A stretch of 21,196 nt of DNA, taken from the NCBI GenBank assembly GCA_900544515.1, contig UQVI01000012.1:1-21196 (forward strand), read 5' to 3'. Every line of letters starts with the position of its first letter. The stretch's first letter is position 1. The translations under genes were made by a program, and so were the position numbers. This DNA is from an uncultured Oscillospiraceae bacterium. Lineage in GTDB: Bacteria; Bacillota; Clostridia; Oscillospirales; Acutalibacteraceae. Positions 1 to 5,427 of the stretch are shown here, one piece after another. Below the pieces are notes generated by a model. The model searched no databases, was not told the DNA's origin, and saw only the letters and a program-made list of their open reading frames with translations.

Positions 1-42
1 CTCGACTAGTCGTCGGCAGCGTCAGATGTGTATAAGAGACAG
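1..42 (+). other. Illumina Nextera adapter remnant (non-genomic)
   Basis: Positions 10-42 match the Nextera read-1 transposase adapter exactly, ending in the 19-bp Tn5 mosaic end AGATGTGTATAAGAGACAG at 24-42. Positions 2-9 read TCGACTAG, which I recall as an i5 index (S513), and position 1 fits the last base of the P5 arm. This is therefore untrimmed library adapter fused to the contig end. Genomic sequence begins at 43. It is not a biological transposon end. Confidence 0.97.
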
Positions 43-110
43 GAGGTTGACACTTGGGATGGCCTTCTTTAATCTGAAGAATATAAAATTTAAATATTAA
101 CAAAAATTCT
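43..110 (+). other. Short stretch upstream of terminator, possible 3' tail of a truncated gene
   Basis: Only 68 genomic bases lie between the adapter and the terminator at 111-140. On the plus strand two frames are open from the edge: one stops at 70-72 after nine codons (EVDTWDGLL), the other at 98-100. Either could be the last codons of a gene cut off by the contig end, because a terminator follows directly. The stretch is too short to identify a product or even to choose the frame. Confidence 0.25.
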
Positions 111-140
111 AAGCCACCAAAATGTTATTTTGGTGGCTTT
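111..140 (+). terminator. Rho-independent terminator, possibly bidirectional
   Basis: A perfect 13-bp inverted repeat (AAGCCACCAAAAT at 111-123 and its complement at 127-139) encloses a GTT loop. The lower stem is GC-rich. A short T run follows on the plus strand, and an A-rich flank at 104-109 gives a U tract on the minus strand. It separates the truncated upstream region from the alcohol dehydrogenase promoter. Confidence 0.8.
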
Positions 141-161
141 AATGATATGTGCTTTTAATAC

Positions 162-189
162 TTGACATTTCCGTTATTTTATTTAAAAT
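162..189 (+). promoter_or_regulatory. Sigma-A type promoter for the alcohol dehydrogenase
   Basis: A consensus -35 box TTGACA (162-167) and a five-of-six -10 box TAAAAT (184-189) are separated by 16 bp. They lie between the terminator at 111-140 and the start codon at 261. This implies a 5' leader of about 65 nt. The leader holds no riboswitch or operator that I can recognise. Confidence 0.7.
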
Positions 190-260
190 ATAGTTAAAAT
201 TTTAACAATGTTAAGCAGAGAATTTAAGGCTATTGTGTTCAATTCTCAGAAGGACAGTAT

Positions 261-1415
261 ATGGGAAATCAGTTTATTATGCCCGGTAAGGTCGTTTATG
301 GCGAGGGTGCACTTGAAAATGCAAAAGAGCTTATCAGCGGTTTAGGTAAAAAGGCTTTAATTGTAACAGATGAATTTATGGTAAGGCTTGGTAATGTTAA
401 GCTTGTTACAAAGATGCTTGACGAGCTTGGTATTGAGCATTATATTTTTGACGGCGTGAATTCAGAGCCAACGGATATTATTATTGATAAAGGACTTTCA
501 TTTTATAAAGCTGAGGATTGCGATTTTCTCATTGCAATCGGCGGCGGCTCTCCTATTGACGCTATGAAAGCAATCGGTGCTGTTGCAACAAACGGCGGAA
601 GCATCAATGATTATTATGGTAAGATTATTGACAAGCCTACTCCTCCTATGGTAGCGGTGCCCACAACCAGCGGTACAGGTTCAGAGGCTACACAGTTTAC
701 GATTATCACGAATACGGAGAAGGATATAAAAATGCTGCTCAAGGGTGCAGTGCTTATGCCTGATTTAGCAATTGATGATCCGGCATTTACCCTGACTGCC
801 CCTCAGTCCGTTACTGCTGCAACAGGTCTTGATGCACTTTGTCACGCTGCGGAGGCCTATACCTCAAGAAAAGCACAGCCGCTTACAGATGAATTTGCAA
901 TCTCAGCGATTAAAAAGATTTTCAAGTATTTGCCTGTCTGCTATAATGAGGGCAATAATGTTAAGGCAAGGGCACAGATGTCGCTCGCTGCACTTGAAGC
1001 AGGTGTGGCTTTCAATAATGCGTCAGTAACCATTATTCACGGTATGAGCAGACCAATCGGCGCACTGTTCCATGTACCGCACGGAATCAGCAACGCAATG
1101 CTTTTGTCAGAGTGCTTTGGCTATGTATATGACGGAGCGTATGACCGTTTTGCAGATATGGCAAGGGCAATCGGTGCTGCAAACGATGACGATGATGATA
1201 AAGCAGCAGCAAAGAAATTTATTGAAGCCTGTGAAAAGCTTTGTAAAATTTGTGAAATTCCGACGCTCGAAGAATATGGAATTGATAAAGCTGAATTCTT
1301 TAATGTTATGGATAAAATGGCGGATGATGCCATTGCTTCAGGCTCTCCCGCAAATACCATTAAGGACATCAGCAAGGACGATGTTTTAAATATTTACAAA
1401 TCACTTTGGGATTAA
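261..1415 (+). CDS. Iron-containing alcohol dehydrogenase
   Basis: This 384-residue cytoplasmic enzyme belongs to the iron-dependent (group III) alcohol dehydrogenase family, which interconverts alcohols and aldehydes or ketones with NAD(P)H. The nucleotide-binding GGGSPIDAMK motif is at residues 94-103, followed by TTSGTGSEAT near 135-144. The expected metal ligands are all present: Asp191 and His195 in GLDALCH, His260 in the HGMSRP motif, and His274 in HVPHG. Length is normal for the family. The start is supported by an AGAAGGA ribosome site at 248-254. The gene is flanked by its own promoter and a strong terminator, so it is probably monocistronic. One oddity is a run of five aspartates near residues 309-313, in a region that is normally variable. 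Whether it acts on butanol, ethanol, 1,2-propanediol or lactaldehyde cannot be decided from sequence alone. Confidence 0.95.
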   Translation: MGNQFIMPGKVVYGEGALENAKELISGLGKKALIVTDEFMVRLGNVKLVTKMLDELGIEHYIFDGVNSEPTDIIIDKGLSFYKAEDCDFLIAIGGGSPIDAMKAIGAVATNGGSINDYYGKIIDKPTPPMVAVPTTSGTGSEATQFTIITNTEKDIKMLLKGAVLMPDLAIDDPAFTLTAPQSVTAATGLDALCHAAEAYTSRKAQPLTDEFAISAIKKIFKYLPVCYNEGNNVKARAQMSLAALEAGVAFNNASVTIIHGMSRPIGALFHVPHGISNAMLLSECFGYVYDGAYDRFADMARAIGAANDDDDDKAAAKKFIEACEKLCKICEIPTLEEYGIDKAEFFNVMDKMADDAIASGSPANTIKDISKDDVLNIYKSLWD

Positions 1416-1423
1416 TGAAAAGG

Positions 1424-1459
1424 ACAGTATCTTATTTTAAAATAAGATACTGTTTTTTT
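1424..1459 (+). terminator. Rho-independent terminator after the alcohol dehydrogenase
   Basis: A perfect 30-base palindrome (arms 1424-1438 and 1439-1453) begins nine bases after the stop codon and runs into seven Ts (1453-1459). The AT-rich top of the stem supplies the loop. This is a strong intrinsic terminator, so the next gene needs its own promoter. The only -10-like box I see there is TTTAAT at 1488-1493, without a good -35. Confidence 0.9.
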
Positions 1460-1519
1460 GAATAATACGATTATTCCTGCAAATACTTTTAATATCAATT
1501 TGAAGAAAGCAGGGATAGT

Positions 1520-1969
1520 ATGACAGATAGAACCGGTGCAGACGGCGATACAGTAAAGCTCCTTAAGGAATGTGATTCAGGTATAAAGATGGGTATATCT
1601 GCCATTGATGATATTATTGATGATGTAAGAAATACGGATTTCAGAACACTGCTTCACGACAGTAAAACCCAGCACGAAAAGCTTAAGGATGAAATTCTTG
1701 TCCTCTTGAACGAGCATAATGATGATGGTAAAAATCCAAATCCTATGGCAAAGGGAATGTCTTGGGTAAAAACGAATATGAAAATGGCAGTAGACGGCAC
1801 AGACAATACGGCTGCTGATTTAATTACCGATGGCTGTAATATGGGTGTAAAATCACTGAGCAGATATCTGAATCAGTATAAGAGTGCTGATTCAAAATCA
1901 AGGGATATCACATCCAGGCTTGTGCAGATTGAAGATAGGCTCGCAACCGATGTCAGACAGTTTTTATAA
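1520..1969 (+). CDS. Small helical-bundle protein, ferritin-like/DUF2383-type, function unknown
   Basis: This 149-residue soluble protein has no signal peptide or membrane segment. Its composition and heptad-like spacing suggest four to five long amphipathic helices at roughly 9-34, 38-66, 74-91, 95-123 and 125-148, the pattern of a ferritin-like four-helix bundle. It resembles the DUF2383/PA2169-like group in its overall plan, but this rests on pattern and not a search. Some Glu and His residues (for example in QHEKLKDE near 51-58 and QIEDR near 136-140) could bind metal, but I cannot show a complete di-iron site. The start ATG has a moderate AGGGAT site ten bases upstream. It sits alone between two terminators and converges on the membrane-protein gene at 2052-2879. 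Confidence 0.8.
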   Translation: MTDRTGADGDTVKLLKECDSGIKMGISAIDDIIDDVRNTDFRTLLHDSKTQHEKLKDEILVLLNEHNDDGKNPNPMAKGMSWVKTNMKMAVDGTDNTAADLITDGCNMGVKSLSRYLNQYKSADSKSRDITSRLVQIEDRLATDVRQFL

Positions 1970-1997
1970 CCTATTGCTATTCAGTTTGCTAAACTAA

Positions 1998-2042
1998 AAA
2001 AGCCTGAACTTTGATGGATTTTCCACATAAGTTCAGGCTTTT
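1998..2042. terminator. Bidirectional terminator between convergent genes
   Basis: A 13-bp perfect inverted repeat (AAAAGCCTGAACT at 1998-2010, complement at 2030-2042) surrounds a 19-nt loop. The outer ends are A-rich on one side and T-rich on the other, so a U tract follows the hairpin in both directions. It lies between the plus-strand gene ending at 1969 and the minus-strand gene whose stop codon is at 2052. Confidence 0.88.
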
Positions 2043-2051
2043 GCTATTGAT

Positions 2052-2879
2052 CTATTCAGGTTTGATGTTCAGCGGAATTTCCGATTCCTCACCATTATAA
2101 ATGTTCCAGGCATAGTAATTTGGTATGATAAAGCCGATATTATCGCAGGAAACATTTATTGTACCTGACAAATTATCATCTTCGTCTTTTGTCGTTTTGA
2201 TAATCATACTTACTTCGTCCAGTTCCTCAATGATATACATGTTTTCATTGGAGTTATCATAAGTCAGCTCGTACTTGTCCAGGATTTCCTCAAGAACCAA
2301 ATCAGTATCCTTATACTTCTGTGCCATTTCCTTTGCCATATTTACTGTGTCCGAATAGTTTTGCTTTCTCTGTTCAATATCCTTTGGTATCTGTGTGGCA
2401 AGCCTGACAGCGGATAATATTAAAAATATGGCGGAAACAAGTGTTATTACAATGCTGATTATGGATAATACTTTTTTTGCAGTCAATGCTTTTCTGCCTG
2501 CTTTTTTCTTTTTTAAATCTATGATTATATGATACATAATCGTGTACAGGCAGCAGGCAATTGCAGGAAGAAATGCTGTAAGCATAAGCAGATATGCCCA
2601 TATACCTGTACCTTCAGGAAGTAAATTCTGTGCCTTGCCGTATAACGGATACAGCCACAAAGCAAAGCATACAAGGTCTGAGACAGAATAAAAAACATTT
2701 TTAGTCCTTATGGCCATGAGTGAAAAGCCATTTATTAATACAGCAGCTCCAATCAGTACAAAAAAAGAAAAGACAGCTGAAGCATTTTCATCATAGATGT
2801 TGAAAAGTATGAATAACCCTGATACTCCGAACAAAGCGATAATGTATATTATGTTTTTAAAGAATTTTTTTATATCCAT
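2052..2879 (-). CDS. Membrane protein with C-terminal soluble domain, unknown function
   Basis: I do not recognise this 275-residue protein. It has hydrophobic, probably membrane-spanning, segments near residues 8-26, 34-56, 66-80, 93-121 and 137-160. A basic stretch (KKKKAGRK, 123-130) precedes the last one and is likely cytoplasmic. Residues 161-275 form a soluble tail with a charged, coiled-coil-like start (DIEQRKQNYSDTVNMAKEMA, about 167-186). With five spans and the positive-inside rule, the tail would lie outside the membrane. The start ATG has a GGAGA site (2886-2890 on the complement). The gene stands alone: it is convergent with the helical-bundle gene and divergent from the PHP gene. 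A sensor or a stress-related membrane protein is possible, but nothing in the sequence decides it. Confidence 0.8.
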   Translation of the reverse strand: MDIKKFFKNIIYIIALFGVSGLFILFNIYDENASAVFSFFVLIGAAVLINGFSLMAIRTKNVFYSVSDLVCFALWLYPLYGKAQNLLPEGTGIWAYLLMLTAFLPAIACCLYTIMYHIIIDLKKKKAGRKALTAKKVLSIISIVITLVSAIFLILSAVRLATQIPKDIEQRKQNYSDTVNMAKEMAQKYKDTDLVLEEILDKYELTYDNSNENMYIIEELDEVSMIIKTTKDEDDNLSGTINVSCDNIGFIIPNYYAWNIYNGEESEIPLNIKPE

Positions 2880-3033
2880 TTATATTCTCCGTATATTATA
2901 TATAACTAAGATACCACAAATCCGATATGTTTTAAAGTGTTTTCGGCATTATTATTTGTTTATTTACAATTAGGATTTAATGAAAGGATAATGGCTGAAA
3001 ACTTAAATCGATGTATAATTTTTGTTTTATCGG

Positions 3034-3062
3034 TTGATAAAATAGCTTTATTGTGGTATCCT
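3034..3062 (+). promoter_or_regulatory. Promoter placed for a leaderless PHP-domain mRNA
   Basis: A -35 box TTGATA (3034-3039, five of six consensus bases) and a -10 box TATCCT (3057-3062, four of six) are 17 bp apart. Transcription would be expected to begin about seven bases after the -10 box, at or next to the A of the ATG at 3070. That start codon has no Shine-Dalgarno sequence. Together these features suggest a leaderless transcript. Confidence 0.5.
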
Positions 3063-3069
3063 CTTATTT

Positions 3070-3729
3070 ATGGAATTTAAGTATGAACTGCATTGTCACA
3101 CCGGATGTGTTTCGCGGTGCGGCAGAGTAGAACCGGAAGAGATTGTAAAACTTTATAAACAGCAGGGGTACAGCGGAATCGTTGTTACAGATCATTACAG
3201 TCCTATGACATTCACACCGAATTGGTGTCCTCAGAAGCAGATTGATTTTTATCTTGAGGGCTACAGACGAATGAAAAACGCAGCTGATGACGAGTTCACT
3301 GTATTGCTTGGTATGGAGCTTCGTCATTACTTTACTGCCAATGATTATCTGATTTACGGTATTGATGAGGACTTTTTGTATAATGCGGGAAATCTTATGA
3401 ATGTATGGGAAAGGGAAGTGTTTAACCGCTGCCGTAGAGAAGGGTACCTTGTTTATCAGGCACATCCGTTTCGTACAGGAATCAGGAGATGCAATCCGGA
3501 TTATATCGACGGAGTGGAAATATATAACGGAAAGACAAACAAGGAGCTTAACGACAAGGCATACGAATGGGCGAAGGCAAACAACAAGCTGATGGTATCA
3601 GGCTCCGATTTCCACGTGGTTAAAAATCTTGCAAGAGGCGGCATAATAACACAAAAGCCGATTAAAAGCAACGCTGATTTATTGGAGGTACTGAAGAGTC
3701 AGAATTTTAGAATGATAAGGAATTATTGA
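3070..3729 (+). CDS. PHP-domain phosphoesterase
   Basis: This 219-residue cytoplasmic protein is a stand-alone PHP (polymerase and histidinol phosphatase) domain, a metal-dependent phosphoesterase fold. The signature metal ligands are all visible: His8 and His10 (HCH), Asp41-His42 (VVTDHY), Glu83 (GMELR), His132 (QAHPF), and Asp180 and His182 (SGSDFH). This implies an active enzyme acting on a small phosphorylated metabolite or nucleotide, as known for PHP phosphatases and 5'-3' nucleases of the YciV/TrpH group. The exact substrate is not evident. The homologous N-terminus starts at this ATG and the frame is closed by a stop at 3043-3045 with no other start between, so the start is firm even though no ribosome site precedes it. 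The stop codon is one base before the next gene, so the two are co-transcribed. Confidence 0.92.
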   Translation: MEFKYELHCHTGCVSRCGRVEPEEIVKLYKQQGYSGIVVTDHYSPMTFTPNWCPQKQIDFYLEGYRRMKNAADDEFTVLLGMELRHYFTANDYLIYGIDEDFLYNAGNLMNVWEREVFNRCRREGYLVYQAHPFRTGIRRCNPDYIDGVEIYNGKTNKELNDKAYEWAKANNKLMVSGSDFHVVKNLARGGIITQKPIKSNADLLEVLKSQNFRMIRNY

Positions 3730-3730
3730 T

Positions 3731-4807
3731 ATGAATTTTGTAAAGAAAAACGGTTTAGGTATTTTAAGCTGTGTAATTATTGCAGGAATTTCCACCTTTC
3801 TGGCAGGGCTGAGCATAGGCTCATTTTCCTTTGAGGTTATCGGTGCACCTGTATTTTCCATTATTATCGGTATGGTTATTACTGCTGTATTCGGTAAATT
3901 TTCATCCGATGAAAGAGTGAAATCAGGTATCACCTTTACATCAAAAAAGATTTTGCAGTGGGCAGTAATCATTCTTGGCTTTACACTTAATATAAGAACA
4001 GTGCTGTCCGTAGGCGGAAAAAGTCTGCCGGTTATTATTTCAACAATTGCTGTTTCATTGATCGTCGCTTTTGTGATGTGTAAAATTTTAAAGGTGGATA
4101 AAAAGGTGTCTATTCTCGTTGGTGTAGGCTCTTCCATATGCGGCGGCTCGGCAATTGCGGCAACGGCACCTGTTATTGATGCCGATGACGAAGAAATTGC
4201 ACAGTCCATTTCAGTTATCTTCCTTTTCAATGTTATTGCCGCTTTGATTTTTCCGACTTTCGGCAATGCAATTGGTCTTACAAATGACGGCTTTGCTTTA
4301 TTTGCAGGCACTGCGGTTAATGATACTTCTTCTGTTACTGCAGCTGCATCAGCGTGGGACAGTATGAAGGGTACAGAGGGAATGGTTCTTGCGCAGGCAA
4401 CGACCGTTAAGCTGACACGAACACTGGCGATTATTCCGATTACTCTTGTGCTGGCATTTATCAGAACGCGTCGGGCGAAAAAGGAAGGCACAGAGGGTAC
4501 TAAGGTTTCAATGAAGAAAATCTTCCCTTGGTTCATTCTGTATTTCGTGATTGCATCACTAATAACAACTCTTGTTGCTGCGCTCCCTGAAAGTACCTTT
4601 ACCGCATTTTATAATGATTATTTTGTAAAGGGCGCAAAGTGGCTTGCCAAGTTCTTTATCTCAATGGCAATGTGTGCAATCGGTCTGAATACAAATGTTG
4701 TAAATCTTGTAAAAAAAGGCGGAAAGCCTATTTTAATGGGCCTTTGCTGTTGGGTGTGCATTACGGCGGTAAGCCTTGTAATGCAGCGCGTTTTAGGTTA
4801 TTGGTAA
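3731..4807 (+). CDS. YeiH/UPF0324-family membrane transporter (putative sulfate exporter)
   Basis: This 358-residue, highly hydrophobic protein has about nine to ten membrane spans. It carries the family hallmark GVGSSICGGSAIAA at residues 131-144 followed by TAPVI, and a second conserved stretch FAGTAVNDTSSVTAA at about 191-205. The family (YeiH, UPF0324, Pfam Cons_hypoth698) is annotated as a putative sulfate exporter, and direct transport evidence is limited. Length fits the family. The ATG lies one base after the PHP stop codon, with an AAGGA site inside the end of that gene, so translation is probably coupled. The functional link between a PHP phosphatase and this transporter is unclear; coupling to sulfur or phosphoadenosine metabolism would be a guess. 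The gene converges on the VanZ gene and shares its terminator. Confidence 0.9.
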   Translation: MNFVKKNGLGILSCVIIAGISTFLAGLSIGSFSFEVIGAPVFSIIIGMVITAVFGKFSSDERVKSGITFTSKKILQWAVIILGFTLNIRTVLSVGGKSLPVIISTIAVSLIVAFVMCKILKVDKKVSILVGVGSSICGGSAIAATAPVIDADDEEIAQSISVIFLFNVIAALIFPTFGNAIGLTNDGFALFAGTAVNDTSSVTAAASAWDSMKGTEGMVLAQATTVKLTRTLAIIPITLVLAFIRTRRAKKEGTEGTKVSMKKIFPWFILYFVIASLITTLVAALPESTFTAFYNDYFVKGAKWLAKFFISMAMCAIGLNTNVVNLVKKGGKPILMGLCCWVCITAVSLVMQRVLGYW

Positions 4808-4823
4808 AAAGAAATGAATAGAT

Positions 4824-4869
4824 AAAAACAACACAGGCTTTGCAAATCAGCTTAGCCTGTGTTGTTTTT
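4824..4869. terminator. Bidirectional terminator overlapping the end of the VanZ gene
   Basis: A perfect 16-bp inverted repeat (arms 4824-4839 and 4854-4869) surrounds a 14-nt loop. The outer ends form A and T tracts, giving a U tract in both directions. The right arm lies inside the VanZ coding region: it encodes its last five residues (about KNNTG) and includes the final base of the stop codon. It therefore ends both the YeiH transcript and the long polysaccharide operon. Confidence 0.88.
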
Positions 4870-5427
4870 GTTTATTATTCTTTTTGCAGTTATATATATA
4901 ATTGCACCAAACAGTCCGCCCAACGTGTTATAGACCAGGTCGGACAGCTGGAATGTTCCTATGCAGAAAATCAGCTGAATAAGCTCTATTGCAAGCGAAG
5001 TAAATAATGATATGATCAGCGTTAATCGTATTATTTTTTTATTTGAAAAAGTTTTATTAAAAAAGCTTTTCAGAATATAAAATACAGCAAAGCATATCGG
5101 CAGAAACAATAGTATATTCAGTATCGGCTTAGGATTGATATACATTATTGTTTCGCCGTCGTAGATTGACCATTCACCAAATACATCCGACAAAGGATTT
5201 GTTTTTGTACCTATTCTGTGAAGAATTGTGGTGTAAAACAGTTCGGAAAAATAAAACATTACTGCAAATGCTTTTATATAATGAAGTTTATTTTTTCGCT
5301 TTTTCTTAATAGCCAAAATAATTATACAAATCAGGGTTATAAATATTGCAATAAAAAACGGAATTATAAAATATTCGTTAAAGAAAATACCTAAATCATG
5401 AGACAGCGTTTTCAATATTTTATACAT
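4852..5427 (-). CDS. VanZ-like family membrane protein
   Basis: This 191-residue membrane protein has hydrophobic segments near 20-41, 51-70, 101-120, 133-156 and 163-182. It carries VanZ-family marks: NILLFLP (104-110), the IELIQL stretch (147-152) and DLVYNTLGGLFG (163-174). VanZ itself contributes low-level teicoplanin resistance in the VanA cluster, but most homologues are of unknown function and lie near cell-envelope genes. Here it is the last gene of the polysaccharide operon. Its ATG overlaps the stop codon of the large Ig/propeller gene in ATGTATAA (8 nt), so it is probably made by translational coupling. No vancomycin-resistance genes are nearby, which argues for an envelope or polysaccharide role over antibiotic resistance. 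Its last codons form part of the terminator hairpin. Confidence 0.88.
   Translation of the reverse strand: MYKILKTLSHDLGIFFNEYFIIPFFIAIFITLICIIILAIKKKRKNKLHYIKAFAVMFYFSELFYTTILHRIGTKTNPLSDVFGEWSIYDGETIMYINPKPILNILLFLPICFAVFYILKSFFNKTFSNKKIIRLTLIISLFTSLAIELIQLIFCIGTFQLSDLVYNTLGGLFGAIIYITAKRIINKNNTG

Noticed and set aside
24..42. Tn5 mosaic end as a sign of a natural transposon
   Set aside because: It is part of the full synthetic Nextera adapter at 10-42 preceded by an index-like octamer, and no transposase or partner end is present.
3679..4536. Minus-strand reading frame of 285 codons opposite the YeiH-type gene
   Set aside because: It is antisense to a clear membrane-protein family. Its translation is low-complexity (rich in I, T, A, P) without family motifs, and it has no promoter or ribosome site context.
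4852..5427. Glycopeptide (teicoplanin) resistance gene
   Set aside because: Only the VanZ fold is shared. No VanA/VanH/VanX/VanS/VanR genes are present and the gene is embedded in a polysaccharide operon.
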